NCBI RefSeq assembly: GCF_001274635.1
Contig: NZ_LBGV01000001.1
Span: 3,720,001-3,784,000, forward strand
Length of the DNA: 64,000 nt
Direction: 5' to 3'
Origin: Persicobacter sp. CCB-QB2
GTDB taxonomy: Bacteria; Bacteroidota; Bacteroidia; Cytophagales; Cyclobacteriaceae
Shown: piece after piece, positions 39,709 through 49,390 of the stretch
Layout of the letters: every line of letters starts with the position of its first letter
Position numbering within the stretch: position 1 is the stretch's first letter
Made by a program: the position numbers and the translations under genes
The notes under the pieces: generated by a model
Told to the model about the DNA's origin: nothing
Databases searched by the model: none
Seen by the model: the letters and a program-made list of their open reading frames with translations, nothing else

Positions 39709-40437
39709 ATGGGACAGAAAGTTAATCCAATTGGCCTGCGTTTAGGTATCGTAAGAGGCTGGGACTCTAACTGGTACGCGAACTCTCGCGATTTTTCTGA
39801 CAAATTGATCGAAGATCAAAAAATCAGAAAATATGTATTGGCGCGTATTCCTAAAGGTGGAATCAGCCGTATCGTGATCGAGCGTACGTTGAAGCGTATT
39901 ACTTTGACCATCCACACTGCCCGTCCGGGTGTTGTAATTGGTAAAGGTGGTGCAGAAGTGGATAGAATTAAAGAAGAGTTGAAGAAGTTGACATCTAAAG
40001 ATGTTCAAATCAACATCTTCGAGATCAAGCGTCCTGAATTGGAAGCGAAATTGATCGGTGATTCTATCGCGCAACAACTACGTGCTCGTATTTCATACCG
40101 TCGTGCTATGAAGCAAGCGATTGCTTCTGCAATGCGTGTAGGTGCTCAAGGTATCAAAGTTAAATTGAGCGGTCGTTTGGGTGGTGCTGAGATGGCACGT
40201 ACCGAAATGTACAAAGAAGGACGTATTCCTTTGCACACATTGCGTGCCGACATCGACTACGCAATCTGTGAGTCAGATACGATCTACGGTAAAATCGGTA
40301 TCAAAGTTTGGATCTTCAAAGGTGAAGTTTACGGTAAGCGTGACTTGACTCCAGCTGGTGATAACGATCGTCGTGGACGTCGTCGCAAAGATGGTGGTAA
40401 CAACAACCAACAAGGCGGCCGTCGCAGAAGAAAGTAA
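39709..40437 (+). CDS. rpsC: 30S ribosomal protein S3
   Basis: S3 is part of the mRNA entry helicase. The 242-residue protein has [13 protein letters not shown], the KH domain motif [18 protein letters not shown], and the C-terminal signature. A Gly/Asn/Arg-rich tail (about 222-242) extends beyond the E. coli form, common in this phylum. It is 28 bases before rplP. Confidence 0.97.
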   Translation: MGQKVNPIGLRLGIVRGWDSNWYANSRDFSDKLIEDQKIRKYVLARIPKGGISRIVIERTLKRITLTIHTARPGVVIGKGGAEVDRIKEELKKLTSKDVQINIFEIKRPELEAKLIGDSIAQQLRARISYRRAMKQAIASAMRVGAQGIKVKLSGRLGGAEMARTEMYKEGRIPLHTLRADIDYAICESDTIYGKIGIKVWIFKGEVYGKRDLTPAGDNDRRGRRRKDGGNNNQQGGRRRRK

Positions 40438-40465
40438 TCGCATAAGAAAGTAAAACAGCTTAGAA

Positions 40466-40888
40466 ATGTTACAACCGAGAAGAGTAAAACATAGAAAAGT
40501 TCAGAAAGGCCGCGTTAGAGGTCTTGCTGGAAGAGGCCATGAGATTGCCTTTGGTAGCTTCGGTATCAAGTCTCTTGAGGCAGGTTGGATTACCAGCCGT
40601 CAGATTGAGGCAGCTCGTATTGCGGTTACTCGTGCAATGAAACGTGAAGGTAAAGTTTGGATCCGTATCTTCCCTGACAAACCTATTACTAAGAAGCCTG
40701 CAGAGGTTCGTATGGGTAAGGGTAAAGGTGCTCCGGAATACTGGGTGGCTTGTATCAAGCCAGGTACCATTTTATTTGAATCAACAGGTGTACCTTTAGC
40801 ACTAGCGCAAGAGTCAATGCGTTTAGCGGCACAGAAATTGCCTGTAAGAACTAAATTCGTTGTACGTAGAGATTACGTTGAAGCATAA
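40466..40888 (+). CDS. rplP: 50S ribosomal protein L16
   Basis: L16 sits near the A-site tRNA elbow. The 140-residue protein starts [19 protein letters not shown] and has [29 protein letters not shown], the conserved region that includes an Arg hydroxylated in some bacteria. Confidence 0.97.
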   Translation: MLQPRRVKHRKVQKGRVRGLAGRGHEIAFGSFGIKSLEAGWITSRQIEAARIAVTRAMKREGKVWIRIFPDKPITKKPAEVRMGKGKGAPEYWVACIKPGTILFESTGVPLALAQESMRLAAQKLPVRTKFVVRRDYVEA

Positions 40889-40893
40889 GAGTT

Positions 40894-41085
40894 ATGAAAA
40901 ATTCTGAAATCGCACAACTAAGCAAGGAAGAGTTGATCCAAAAGATCACTGCTGAAAAGGAAGCTTTGCAAAAATTGCAGTTTGCGCACGCGATCTCTCC
41001 GATTGAGAATCCGATGAAGATCCGTAGCAGTCGTCGAATGATCGCAAGGTTGGAAACCGCATTACGTCAACTTGAAGCTAAGTAA
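40894..41085 (+). CDS. rpmC: 50S ribosomal protein L29
   Basis: L29 lies by L23 at the tunnel exit. The 63-residue protein is two helices: [30 protein letters not shown] and [21 protein letters not shown]. It is 4 bases before rpsQ. Confidence 0.95.
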   Translation: MKNSEIAQLSKEELIQKITAEKEALQKLQFAHAISPIENPMKIRSSRRMIARLETALRQLEAK

Positions 41086-41089
41086 GATC

Positions 41090-41344
41090 ATGGAAAGAAA
41101 CTTAAGAAAAGAACGTATCGGCGTTATCACTAGCAACAAAATGGATAAGTCCATCACTGTTCAGGTAACCCGTCGTGTAAAGCACCCTATATACGGTAAA
41201 TTCGTAACTAAATCCACTAAATTCATGGCTCACGATGAGAACAATGATTGTGGTATTGGTGATACCGTACGCATTGCAGAGACACGTCCGTTGTCTCGCA
41301 ACAAGCGCTGGAGATTGGTAGAAATCATTGAAAGAGCGAAGTAA
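41090..41344 (+). CDS. rpsQ: 30S ribosomal protein S17
   Basis: S17 binds 16S rRNA helix 11 in the body. The 84-residue protein starts [27 protein letters not shown] chose the ATG at 41090; the frame also opens at a TTG at 41072 inside rpmC, which adds residues that the family lacks. Confidence 0.96.
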   Translation: MERNLRKERIGVITSNKMDKSITVQVTRRVKHPIYGKFVTKSTKFMAHDENNDCGIGDTVRIAETRPLSRNKRWRLVEIIERAK

Positions 41345-41346
41345 TT

Positions 41347-41715
41347 ATGATCCAACAAGAAAGTCGTCTAAACGTAGCGGATAACTCAGGAGCTAAAGAA
41401 GTTCTTTGTATCCGTGTTTTGGGTGGAACTGGTAAACGTTACGCTTCTATCGGTGACAAAATTGTTGTTACTGTGAAGTCTGCCCTTTCATCCAGCAACT
41501 TGAAAAAAGGTACAGTATCCAAAGCTGTAGTGGTTCGTACGAAAAAAGAAATCCGTCGTAAAGATGGTTCTTATATCCGTTTCGAAGATAACGCTGCAGT
41601 ATTGTTGGGTGCTAATGATGAGCCAAGAGGTACACGTATTTTTGGACCTGTTGCCCGTGAATTGCGTGAAAAGCAGTTCATGAAGATTGTTTCCTTGGCA
41701 CCGGAGGTACTTTAA
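41347..41715 (+). CDS. rplN: 50S ribosomal protein L14
   Basis: L14 forms an intersubunit bridge. The 122-residue protein starts [27 protein letters not shown] and ends with the conserved [12 protein letters not shown]. It is 19 bases before rplX. Confidence 0.98.
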   Translation: MIQQESRLNVADNSGAKEVLCIRVLGGTGKRYASIGDKIVVTVKSALSSSNLKKGTVSKAVVVRTKKEIRRKDGSYIRFEDNAAVLLGANDEPRGTRIFGPVARELREKQFMKIVSLAPEVL

Positions 41716-41734
41716 TTAATTAAAGTAAAAGATC

Positions 41735-42058
41735 ATGTCTAAAGTAAAAATCAAAATCCGTAAAGGAGATACAGTAAAGGTGATCGCCGGTAACGATAAA
41801 GGTAAAACTGGAATCGTACAGGAGATAATCACCGCAACTAACCGCGTAATTGTTGAAGGTATCAACGTTGTAACTAAACACGTGAAGCCTTCTGCAACTA
41901 ACCCTAATGGCGGTATCGAGAAAGTCGAGGCTCCTATTAATATCTCTAACGTAGCGTTTGTAGATCCTACTTCAGGTGAAGCTAGCCGCGTTGGACGTAA
42001 AGTAGTTGATGGTAAAATCGTGCGTTACGCCAAAAAATCAGGGGAGGAAATTAAGTAA
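41735..42058 (+). CDS. rplX: 50S ribosomal protein L24
   Basis: L24 initiates 50S assembly. The 107-residue protein has the KOW motif [24 protein letters not shown] and [27 protein letters not shown]. Its stop overlaps the rplE start by one base. Confidence 0.97.
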   Translation: MSKVKIKIRKGDTVKVIAGNDKGKTGIVQEIITATNRVIVEGINVVTKHVKPSATNPNGGIEKVEAPINISNVAFVDPTSGEASRVGRKVVDGKIVRYAKKSGEEIK

Positions 42059-42609
42059 TGGCTACTCCAAGACTTAAAGAAAAATATCAGAACGAGATTG
42101 CTGCTGCACTAAAGGAGAAATTTGGTTACAAATCAGTAATGCAAATTCCTGCAGTAGAGAAAATCTGTATCAATAAGGGTATCGGAGAAGCTGTTTCCGA
42201 TAAGAAATTGATCGATCAAGGTGTGGAAGAGTTGACGACTATTGCTGGTCAGAAAGCTGTTCCTACTAAGGCAAAAAATTCTATCTCCAACTTTAAGTTG
42301 AGAGAAGAAATGCCGATCGGTGCACGCGTTACTTTGCGTGGAGACCAAATGTACGAATTCTTGGACCGTTTGTTAACCATCGCGTTACCTGCAGTTCGTG
42401 ACTTCCGTGGGGTTTCTGCCAAAGGGTTTGATGGCCGTGGTAACTACACTTTGGGTGTAAAAGAGCAGATCATCTTCCCAGAGATTTCTATCGAGAAGGT
42501 AAACAAAATCTCTGGTATGGATATCACTTTTGTTACTTCAGCTAACACTGACGAAGAAAGCTACGAGTTATTGAAAGCTTTCGGTATGCCTTTTGCTAAC
42601 AAAAAATAA
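42058..42609 (+). CDS. rplE: 50S ribosomal protein L5
   Basis: L5 binds 5S rRNA and contacts S13. The 183-residue protein has [38 protein letters not shown] and [30 protein letters not shown]. It is 9 bases before rpsN. Confidence 0.98.
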   Translation: MATPRLKEKYQNEIAAALKEKFGYKSVMQIPAVEKICINKGIGEAVSDKKLIDQGVEELTTIAGQKAVPTKAKNSISNFKLREEMPIGARVTLRGDQMYEFLDRLLTIALPAVRDFRGVSAKGFDGRGNYTLGVKEQIIFPEISIEKVNKISGMDITFVTSANTDEESYELLKAFGMPFANKK

Positions 42610-42618
42610 TAAGATAAA

Positions 42619-42888
42619 ATGGCTAGAGAAGCAGTAAAAGCTCGTGGGCGCAAGCGCGAGAAAATGGTAGCGAAATACGCTGAAAAACGTAAAGCTTTGA
42701 AAGAAGCTGGCGATTATATCGGTTTGGATAAGTTGCCTCGCAACGCCTCTCCAGTTCGTTTGCACAACCGTTGTAAATTGACTGGTCGTCCAAAAGGTTA
42801 TATGCGTAAGTTCGGCATCAACCGTGTTACTTTCCGTGAAATGGCTTCTGCAGGTTTGATTCCTGGAGTGACCAAAGCATCGTGGTAA
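42619..42888 (+). CDS. rpsN: 30S ribosomal protein S14, zinc-free form
   Basis: S14 is in the 30S head by the A site. The 89-residue protein ends [42 protein letters not shown]. Only one Cys is left of the CxxC pairs that bind zinc in the short form, and the length is that of the long zinc-independent (C-) form. It is the last gene before the internal promoter of rpsH. Confidence 0.96.
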   Translation: MAREAVKARGRKREKMVAKYAEKRKALKEAGDYIGLDKLPRNASPVRLHNRCKLTGRPKGYMRKFGINRVTFREMASAGLIPGVTKASW

Positions 42889-42896
42889 GATAACCC

Positions 42897-42927
42897 TTTG
42901 AGAAATAAGATATAATTATTACCTTTG
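42897..42927 (+). promoter_or_regulatory. Internal promoter upstream of rpsH
   Basis: TTTG (42897-42900), a 19-base spacer and TACCTTTG (42920-42927) match the consensus exactly. It would drive rpsH and all genes down to rplQ independently of the rplC promoter. Confidence 0.78.
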
Positions 42928-42930
42928 CAC

Positions 42931-42952
42931 GCCCTGCTACTTTTGGCAGGGC
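42931..42952 (+). promoter_or_regulatory. GC-rich hairpin at the predicted 5' end of the rpsH transcript
   Basis: GCCCTGC (42931-42937) pairs with GCAGGGC (42946-42952) over an 8-nt loop. No U-run follows (ATTGCATA), so it is not a standard terminator. Being at the start site of the promoter just upstream, it is more likely a 5' leader structure. Confidence 0.6.
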
Positions 42953-42981
42953 ATTGCATATAATTTCAATTAATATTTATC

Positions 42982-43377
42982 ATGACTGATCCAATAGCAG
43001 ATTTCTTAACGCGTATTCGTAACGCGCAGAAAGCGACGCACAGAATCGTGGAAATCCCTGCATCTAACGTCAAGAAAAACATGACGAAGGTGCTATTTGA
43101 CAAAGGCTACATTCAGTCGTATAAATTCGTAGAGGACGGACCTCAGGGCACTATTAAAATCGCCTTGAAGTATCACCCTGTGACGAAAAAGCCAGCCATC
43201 GAGAAGTTGGAGCGCATTTCGAAACCGGGTCTACGTAAATATACGAAGAATGGAGATATGCCTCGCGTATTGAATGGCTTAGGTATTGCCATTTTGTCCA
43301 CTAACAAAGGAATTATTAGTAACAAAGAAGCTCGCGAACTGAATGTTGGTGGCGAGGTTTTATGTTACGTTTACTAA
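42982..43377 (+). CDS. rpsH: 30S ribosomal protein S8
   Basis: S8 binds 16S helix 21 and in E. coli represses the spc operon. The 131-residue protein starts [18 protein letters not shown] and ends with [18 protein letters not shown]. It follows its own promoter and is 12 bases before rplF. Confidence 0.97.
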   Translation: MTDPIADFLTRIRNAQKATHRIVEIPASNVKKNMTKVLFDKGYIQSYKFVEDGPQGTIKIALKYHPVTKKPAIEKLERISKPGLRKYTKNGDMPRVLNGLGIAILSTNKGIISNKEARELNVGGEVLCYVY

Positions 43378-43389
43378 TTTAATATTACA

Positions 43390-43947
43390 ATGTCGAGAAT
43401 AGGAAAGAAGCCGATTACTATTCCTGCGGGTGTAAGCGTAGAAGTAAATGCTGAAAACGTTGTTACAGTAAAGGGTCCAAAAGGAACTCTTTCGCAAGAG
43501 ATCGATCGTGACATTACTGTAGAGATCAACGATAATATTGTGACTTTGTCACGCCCTACCGACCAAAAAAGACACAAAGCGTTGCACGGTCTTTACCGTT
43601 CACTTGTTAATAACATGGTTGTTGGAGTTGCTGAAGGTTTTAAGAAAACCTTGGAACTTGTTGGTGTTGGTTACAAAGCGACATCACAAGGTAAAACTCT
43701 AGAGTTGAACTTGGGATACTCACACAGCATTTTCTTTGGCGTTCCTGCTGAAGTAGAAGTAAAAGCAGAAACTGCGAAGGGTAAAAACCCTATCGTAACT
43801 TTGGAATCTGCTGATAAACAATTGTTGGGTCAAGTTACCGCTAAAATCAAGTCGCTTCGTCCGGTTGAGCCTTACAAAGGTAAAGGTATCCGTGAGGAAG
43901 GTCAGTACATCAGAAGAAAAGCGGGTAAAACGGCAGCTAAAAAATAA
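43390..43947 (+). CDS. rplF: 50S ribosomal protein L6
   Basis: L6 lies near the factor-binding site. The 185-residue protein starts [18 protein letters not shown] and has the C-terminal [22 protein letters not shown]. Confidence 0.97.
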   Translation: MSRIGKKPITIPAGVSVEVNAENVVTVKGPKGTLSQEIDRDITVEINDNIVTLSRPTDQKRHKALHGLYRSLVNNMVVGVAEGFKKTLELVGVGYKATSQGKTLELNLGYSHSIFFGVPAEVEVKAETAKGKNPIVTLESADKQLLGQVTAKIKSLRPVEPYKGKGIREEGQYIRRKAGKTAAKK

Positions 43948-43952
43948 TAGTT

Positions 43953-44309
43953 ATGGCAATTAAGAACGAAAAAATCGCGAGAAGACTGAGAATCCGTCGC
44001 GGAATCCGCAGAAAGATCTCAGGAACAGCTCAACGTCCGCGTCTTTCAGTGTACAAAAGTAACACAGCCATCACAGCGCAATTGATTGACGATATTAACG
44101 GCGTAACCCTAGCTGCAGCTTCTTCTGCAGAGTTTGGTGCCCGTAAAAACTGTAATATCGAGCTTGCTGAGAAAGTAGGTGCGAAATTGGCAGAAAAAGC
44201 GACTGCTAACTCTATTGCTGAGGTAGTATTCGATCGTAGTGGTTACCAGTACCATGGTAAAGTTAAAGCGTTAGCTGAAGGTGCCAGAAATGGCGGATTA
44301 AAATTCTAA
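43953..44309 (+). CDS. rplR: 50S ribosomal protein L18
   Basis: L18 brings 5S rRNA to the large subunit. The 118-residue protein has an Arg-rich N-terminus ([28 protein letters not shown]) and the end [28 protein letters not shown]. It is 4 bases before rpsE. Confidence 0.97.
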   Translation: MAIKNEKIARRLRIRRGIRRKISGTAQRPRLSVYKSNTAITAQLIDDINGVTLAAASSAEFGARKNCNIELAEKVGAKLAEKATANSIAEVVFDRSGYQYHGKVKALAEGARNGGLKF

Positions 44310-44313
44310 GCAA

Positions 44314-44832
44314 ATGTCCAATAAAACTGTAAAAAGCGTTAAGGCAAGCGAGCTTGACCTTAAAGAAAAAGTTGTAGCTATCAACCGTGTAGCGAAGGTA
44401 GTGAAAGGTGGACGTCGTTTTAGTTTTTCCGCTATTGTGGTAGTGGGAGATGGAAACGGTGTTGTAGGTCATGGCCTTGGTAAAGCAAATGAGGTTACTG
44501 ATGCGATCACTAAAGGTATCGAGGATGCTAAGAAAAACTTGGTAAAAGTTCCTTTATTCAAAGGTACTATTCCTCACGAGGCTACTGGTAAATTCGGTGG
44601 TGGTTACGTGTTAATGAAACCAGCATCTGAAGGTACAGGAGTTATCGCCGGTGGTGCAATGCGTGCTGTACTTGAGGCAGCAGGTGTTCACAACGTATTG
44701 GGTAAATCCAAAGGATCATCCAACCCTCACAACGCAGTGAAAGCTACTTTCGATGCGTTGGCTAAAATGAGAACTCCACAACAAGTTGCTGAGCAACGTG
44801 GAATTAGTGTTTCTAAAGTATTTAACGGTTAA
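44314..44832 (+). CDS. rpsE: 30S ribosomal protein S5
   Basis: S5 acts in decoding fidelity and the mRNA entry. The 172-residue protein has [45 protein letters not shown], and [34 protein letters not shown]. It is 4 bases before rpmD. Confidence 0.97.
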   Translation: MSNKTVKSVKASELDLKEKVVAINRVAKVVKGGRRFSFSAIVVVGDGNGVVGHGLGKANEVTDAITKGIEDAKKNLVKVPLFKGTIPHEATGKFGGGYVLMKPASEGTGVIAGGAMRAVLEAAGVHNVLGKSKGSSNPHNAVKATFDALAKMRTPQQVAEQRGISVSKVFNG

Positions 44833-44836
44833 TAAG

Positions 44837-45016
44837 ATGGCTAAAGTACGTATCACACAGGTTCGTTCTACAATCAACCGTCCGAAACGTCAGGTTGACA
44901 CTATCAAGGCTTTGGGTCTTGGTAAAATCAATAGAACCGTTGAACATGAGAATACTCCTCAAATTGCGGGTATGATCGCTAAAGTAAAACATTTGATTAC
45001 TGTAGCTGAGGTATAA
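44837..45016 (+). CDS. rpmD: 50S ribosomal protein L30
   Basis: L30 is a small large-subunit protein found only in part of bacteria. The 59-residue protein is AKVRITQVRSTINRPKRQVDTIKALGLGKINRTVEHENTPQIAGMIAKVKHLITVAEV. The ATG at 44837 was chosen; the frame opens earlier (44786) inside rpsE, but that part is not L30. Confidence 0.95.
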   Translation: MAKVRITQVRSTINRPKRQVDTIKALGLGKINRTVEHENTPQIAGMIAKVKHLITVAEV

Positions 45017-45018
45017 TT

Positions 45019-45465
45019 ATGAAATTACATACATTAAAACCAGCCGAGCGTTCTGTTAAAGCAGGTAAGCGTATCGGTCGTGGTCAGGGGTCCACTCGTG
45101 GTGGTACTTCTACACGTGGTCACAAAGGTGCGAAGTCTAGATCTGGTTACTCTCAGAAAATTGGTTTTGAGGGTGGACAAATGCCTTTGCAAAGAAGAGT
45201 TCCTAAATTTGGATTTACCAATCCAAATAGAGTAATTTACAAACCGGTTAATCTTGATGCTATCCAGGCCTTGGCTGACAAGCTTGGTGTTACTGCTATC
45301 AACGTAGAATTGATGCGTGAGAATGGTATCGTAGGGAAATCGGATTTGGTAAAAGTACTTGCAAATGGTGCTTTGACTGCCAAAGTAGATGTTACTGCTA
45401 ATAAATTCTCAGCATCAGCAGTTGAGTTGATTGAGAAAGCAGGTGGGACGGCAACTGTTATCTGA
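45019..45465 (+). CDS. rplO: 50S ribosomal protein L15
   Basis: L15 is a late assembly protein. The 148-residue protein has KRIGRGQGSTRGGTSTRGHKGAKSRSG and GFEGGQMPLQRRVPKFGF. It is 9 bases before secY. Confidence 0.97.
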   Translation: MKLHTLKPAERSVKAGKRIGRGQGSTRGGTSTRGHKGAKSRSGYSQKIGFEGGQMPLQRRVPKFGFTNPNRVIYKPVNLDAIQALADKLGVTAINVELMRENGIVGKSDLVKVLANGALTAKVDVTANKFSASAVELIEKAGGTATVI

Positions 45466-45474
45466 TAATATATC

Positions 45475-46791
45475 ATGAAAAAGTTTATTTCTACTATTCA
45501 AAATATTTTTTCCATAGAGGAGTTGAGGACTAGAATCCTCAACACCTTGGGTTTATTGATCATTTTTCGATTAGGTTCCTTTGTAGTATTGCCAGGTGTT
45601 GATCCTGCGCAACTTACTAGCCACGAAGGTGGTATCTTTGGACTCCTAAACACCTTTTTGGGTGGAGCATTCTCCAATGCTTCGATTTTTGGTTTAGGTA
45701 TCATGCCTTATATTTCTGCTTCCATTGTGCTGCAGTTGTTAACGGTAGCTGTGCCTTATTTCCAGAAAATGCAAAAAGAAGGTGAATCTGGTAGAAATAA
45801 AATTAATCAGATTACCCGGGTATTAACCATCATCATCACATTAGCACAGGGTATCGGTTATGTGACCGCTACCATTCCTGAAAACGCGATCTTAATTGAT
45901 CCTTGGTTCTTTAAAGCTTCTGCTTTATTGATCTTGGTTGCAGGAACGATGTTTTGTATGTGGTTGGGAGAGAAGATTACAGATAAAGGTATTGGTAACG
46001 GTATCTCTATGTTGATCATGATCGGTATCATCTCTCGTTTGCCTGGTGCCTTGGTAGCTGAAGCAATGACCAGAGGAGGAGCACAAATGTTGTTCTTCGT
46101 TGCTGAATTGGTGGCTTTGTTTTTCATCATTATGGCAGTGGTTATGCTTACTCAGGCTACTCGAAAAATTCCGATTCAATATGCTAAGCAGGTTGTAGGT
46201 GGTCGTACTTATGGCGGTCAGCGTCAGTATCTACCATTGAAAGTGAATGCTGCAGGTGTAATGCCAATTATCTTTGCTCAGTCCTTAATGTTCTTGCCCT
46301 CTTTAGGTGCTAGTGCTTTTGCTGACAAATATGATTGGGCCGCGTCTATCGCTACTACATTCGCAGATATTACTTCATGGCAATACAATGCGTTGTTCGC
46401 AGTATTGATTATCCTTTTCACCTTCTTCTATACAGCAATTACGATTAATCCAAATCAGATTTCTGACGATCTTAAGCGTAATGGTGGATTTATCCCTGGT
46501 GTTAAGCCTGGGCCACAAACTGCAGAATACATTGACAGCGTGTTGACTAAAATCACATTGCCTGGTTCAATTTTCCTAGGTTTGGTCGCTATTATGCCTG
46601 CCTTCGCAAGAATCGCCGGTGTTGACGGGAACTTCTCTCAATTCTTTGGTGGTACTTCTTTGTTGATCATGGTAGGGGTAGTATTGGATACTCTTCAGCA
46701 GGTAGAGTCTTACTTGTTGATGCGCCACTACGAAGGTCTTATGAAGTCAGGTAAGATTAAAGGAAGATCAAATAAAGTGGCAGTAGCCTAA
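45475..46791 (+). CDS. secY: Preprotein translocase subunit SecY
   Basis: SecY is the inner-membrane channel for secreted and membrane proteins. The 438-residue protein has ten predicted membrane segments, beginning with LGLLIIFRLGSFVVLPGVDP, and the cytosolic loops VVGGRTYGGQRQYLPLKVNAAGVMPIIFA and DDLKRNGGFIPGVKPGPQTAEYID. Its stop overlaps the map start by one base. Partners SecE (21082) and SecDF (60008) are also in this window. Confidence 0.98.
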   Translation: MKKFISTIQNIFSIEELRTRILNTLGLLIIFRLGSFVVLPGVDPAQLTSHEGGIFGLLNTFLGGAFSNASIFGLGIMPYISASIVLQLLTVAVPYFQKMQKEGESGRNKINQITRVLTIIITLAQGIGYVTATIPENAILIDPWFFKASALLILVAGTMFCMWLGEKITDKGIGNGISMLIMIGIISRLPGALVAEAMTRGGAQMLFFVAELVALFFIIMAVVMLTQATRKIPIQYAKQVVGGRTYGGQRQYLPLKVNAAGVMPIIFAQSLMFLPSLGASAFADKYDWAASIATTFADITSWQYNALFAVLIILFTFFYTAITINPNQISDDLKRNGGFIPGVKPGPQTAEYIDSVLTKITLPGSIFLGLVAIMPAFARIAGVDGNFSQFFGGTSLLIMVGVVLDTLQQVESYLLMRHYEGLMKSGKIKGRSNKVAVA

Positions 46792-47564
46792 TGATTTATC
46801 TTAAGACTGAAGAAGAGATTAATCTTATAAAAGAAAGTGCCGATATTCTCGGTAGAGCCCACGGTTTGGTTGCACAGCATATCAAACCGGGGATTTCTAC
46901 TTTAGAGCTTGATCGTCTGGCATTTGATTTTATTAAAGATAATGGTGGTTCGCCATCGTTCAAAGGGTATAATGGTTTTCCATCTACCCTTTGTATTTCT
47001 GTAAACGAACAAGTTGTTCATGGTATGCCCTCCAAGTATGAACTTCAGGAGGGCGATATTGTGTCCGTAGATTGTGGTGTGTTCTACAAGGGGTTTCACT
47101 CCGACTGTGCTTATACTTATCCGGTAGGAGAAGTGAGTGCAGCCACAATGGATTTGCTTCGTCGCACCAAAGAATCTTTATATCTGGGAATTGAAGCTGC
47201 TACGGCAGGTAAATTTACCGGAGATATTGGTTTCGCTGTTCAGCAGCATGTTGAGCAGTTTGGTTATGGTGTAGTTCGTGAATTGGTGGGACATGGTTTG
47301 GGAAGAAATCTTCACGAAGATCCAGAAGTTCCGAATTACGGACGCCGAGGAAAAGGTAAGAAATTGAAGGCTGGTATGGTTATTGCTATTGAGCCTATGG
47401 TCAATTTGGGTACTAAGGATATTGTACAGGAAGCTGATGGCTGGACCATCCGTACTACTGATTACAAACCTTCCGCTCACTTTGAACATACCGTAGCAAT
47501 TTTGGCTGACCGCACCGAGATTCTTACTACGCACAAATACATAGAAGAACATATCAAAATATAA
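46791..47564 (+). CDS. map: Methionine aminopeptidase, type I
   Basis: Map removes the initiator methionine from new proteins. The 257-residue protein has the five metal ligands of the pita-bread fold: Asp94, Asp105, His168, Glu201 and Glu232, in [35 protein letters not shown], and AIEPMVN. It lacks an N-terminal zinc finger. The secY-map-infA order is common in Gram-positive bacteria and Bacteroidota. Confidence 0.96.
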   Translation: MIYLKTEEEINLIKESADILGRAHGLVAQHIKPGISTLELDRLAFDFIKDNGGSPSFKGYNGFPSTLCISVNEQVVHGMPSKYELQEGDIVSVDCGVFYKGFHSDCAYTYPVGEVSAATMDLLRRTKESLYLGIEAATAGKFTGDIGFAVQQHVEQFGYGVVRELVGHGLGRNLHEDPEVPNYGRRGKGKKLKAGMVIAIEPMVNLGTKDIVQEADGWTIRTTDYKPSAHFEHTVAILADRTEILTTHKYIEEHIKI

Positions 47565-47565
47565 T

Positions 47566-47787
47566 ATGGCCAAACAGTCATCCATTGAGCAAGACGGTAC
47601 CATTGTAGAGGCTTTGTCCAACGCAATGTTTCGTGTGGAGTTGCAAAACGGACACCAGGTGATCGCTCACATTTCCGGTAAGATGAGAATGAACTACATT
47701 AAGATTCTTCCTGGAGACCGCGTGAAGCTGGAAATGTCACCATACGATTTGACCAAAGGACGAATTGTATATCGTTACAAACAATAA
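47566..47787 (+). CDS. infA: Translation initiation factor IF-1
   Basis: IF-1 occupies the A site during initiation. The 73-residue protein is an OB fold: [67 protein letters not shown]. It starts 1 base after map and ends 8 bases before rpmJ. Confidence 0.97.
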   Translation: MAKQSSIEQDGTIVEALSNAMFRVELQNGHQVIAHISGKMRMNYIKILPGDRVKLEMSPYDLTKGRIVYRYKQ

Positions 47788-47795
47788 ATAGAACA

Positions 47796-47912
47796 ATGAA
47801 AGTTACAGCTTCTATTAAAAAGCGTAGCGCAGACTGTAAAGTAGTGCGTCGCAAAGGAAAAATTTACATTATTAACAAAAAGAACCCTAAGTTCAAGCAA
47901 AGACAAGGTTAA
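47796..47912 (+). CDS. rpmJ: 50S ribosomal protein L36, zinc-free form
   Basis: The 38-residue frame from the ATG at 47796 begins [22 protein letters not shown] and ends NPKFKQRQG, which is L36. Of the usual zinc ligands (C-x2-C, C, H) only one Cys is left (Cys14), and the His is replaced by Phe (KFKQ). It is therefore the zinc-independent (C-) type. It sits between infA and rpsM, the usual location, with 3 bases to rpsM. Confidence 0.93.
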   Translation: MKVTASIKKRSADCKVVRRKGKIYIINKKNPKFKQRQG

Positions 47913-47915
47913 TTT

Positions 47916-48293
47916 ATGGCACGTATTTCAGGCGTTGATATCCCGTCAAATAAGCGGGGTGTAGTTGCATTGACCTATATCTTCGGTATAGGTAATTCAT
48001 CCGCTGCCCAAATCTTGGCAAAAGCTGAGATCTCCGAGGATAAGCGGGTAAAAGATTGGACAGACGAGGAAGCTCAAGCTGTTCGTAACATTATCGCTGA
48101 AGAGTTCAAAACCGAAGGTGTTTTGAAATCTGAAGTTCAGATGAACATCAAGCGTTTGATGGACATCGGTTGTTACCGTGGTTTGAGACACAGAAAAGGC
48201 CTACCACTACGTGGTCAGCGCACTAAGAACAACTCGAGAACTCGAAAAGGTAAGCGTAAAACTGTTGCTAACAAGAAAAAGGCAGTAAAGTAA
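47916..48293 (+). CDS. rpsM: 30S ribosomal protein S13
   Basis: S13 forms bridges with L5 and L31. The 125-residue protein starts [25 protein letters not shown] and has the C-terminal [26 protein letters not shown]. Confidence 0.97.
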   Translation: MARISGVDIPSNKRGVVALTYIFGIGNSSAAQILAKAEISEDKRVKDWTDEEAQAVRNIIAEEFKTEGVLKSEVQMNIKRLMDIGCYRGLRHRKGLPLRGQRTKNNSRTRKGKRKTVANKKKAVK

Positions 48294-48306
48294 ACTAATT
48301 TAGGTT

Positions 48307-48699
48307 ATGGCACAAAAGAGAAAAGATAAAGCCAAGAAGAGAGTTGTTCACGTAGAGGCAGTAGGTCAGGCGCACATTAGAGCCTCTTTCAACAACATTA
48401 TTATCTCTCTAACAAATGCTCAAGGTCAAGTGATCTCATGGGCATCTGCGGGTAAAATGGGCTTCCGTGGATCTAAGAAAAACACTCCATATGCAGCACA
48501 GGTAGCAGCTCAAAACTGTGGCCAGGTAGCATATGACTTGGGTCTTCGTAAAGTAGAAGTATTTGTAAAAGGTCCTGGTTCAGGTCGTGAGTCTGCGATC
48601 CGTACTATCCAATCTGTTGGTATTGAAGTGACTGCAATCAAGGATGTGACTCCACTTCCTCACAACGGTTGTCGTCCTCCAAAACGCAGAAGAGTATAA
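48307..48699 (+). CDS. rpsK: 30S ribosomal protein S11
   Basis: S11 lies on the platform near the E site. The 130-residue protein has [44 protein letters not shown] and the end [15 protein letters not shown]. Confidence 0.98.
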   Translation: MAQKRKDKAKKRVVHVEAVGQAHIRASFNNIIISLTNAQGQVISWASAGKMGFRGSKKNTPYAAQVAAQNCGQVAYDLGLRKVEVFVKGPGSGRESAIRTIQSVGIEVTAIKDVTPLPHNGCRPPKRRRV

Positions 48700-48732
48700 T
48701 TATTAGGTATCCTAATTATTTGTTGAAAAAAT

Positions 48733-49335
48733 ATGGCAAGATATAGAGGCCCTAAGGCGAAAATCGCCAGACGTTTTAATGACCCTATTTTCGGACCTTC
48801 AAAAGCTGTTTCTAAGAAACCTTACGGTCCTGGACAGCACGGTCGTGGTCGTCGTCGCAAGCAATCTGAATATGCAATTCAGTTGATCGAAAAGCAAAAA
48901 GCTAAATATACATATGGAGTTTTGGAACGTCAGTTCCGTAACTTGTTTGATAAAGCTTCTCGCAAATCAGGTATTACAGGTGAGGTTCTTCTTCAATTGT
49001 TGGAGTCTCGTTTGGATAACGTTGTTTTCCGTTTAGGTATTGCTCCTACTCGTCGTGCAGCGCGTCAGTTGGTTTTGCACAAGCATATCACTGTTGACGG
49101 TGTGGTGGTAAACATTCCATCATTCACTGTTAAAGCTGGATCTGTTATCGCAGTTCGTGAAAAATCCAAGTCTTTGGAGGCTATCACTAACTCATTAGCA
49201 GTTCGCGCTAATCGTTATGGTTGGATGGAGTGGGATAACTCACAAATGGCAGGTAAAATGACAAATGTACCAGCACGTGAAGATATTCCAGAGAACATCA
49301 ACGAGCAGTTGATCGTCGAGCTCTACTCTAAATAA
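48733..49335 (+). CDS. rpsD: 30S ribosomal protein S4
   Basis: S4 starts 30S assembly and lines the mRNA entry. The 200-residue protein has [14 protein letters not shown] and the S4 RNA-binding domain with [41 protein letters not shown]. The N-terminal zinc-binding cysteines found in some S4 proteins are absent. Confidence 0.97.
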   Translation: MARYRGPKAKIARRFNDPIFGPSKAVSKKPYGPGQHGRGRRRKQSEYAIQLIEKQKAKYTYGVLERQFRNLFDKASRKSGITGEVLLQLLESRLDNVVFRLGIAPTRRAARQLVLHKHITVDGVVVNIPSFTVKAGSVIAVREKSKSLEAITNSLAVRANRYGWMEWDNSQMAGKMTNVPAREDIPENINEQLIVELYSK

Positions 49336-49390
49336 TCATTTATTCTTATTAACTTATTTCTTAACTTATTCTGTAACCAACGGAAAAACT

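Noticed and set aside
42931-42952. The rpsH hairpin as a terminator for the rplC-rpsN transcript
   Set aside because: There is no U-run after the stem, so it is listed as a leader structure instead.
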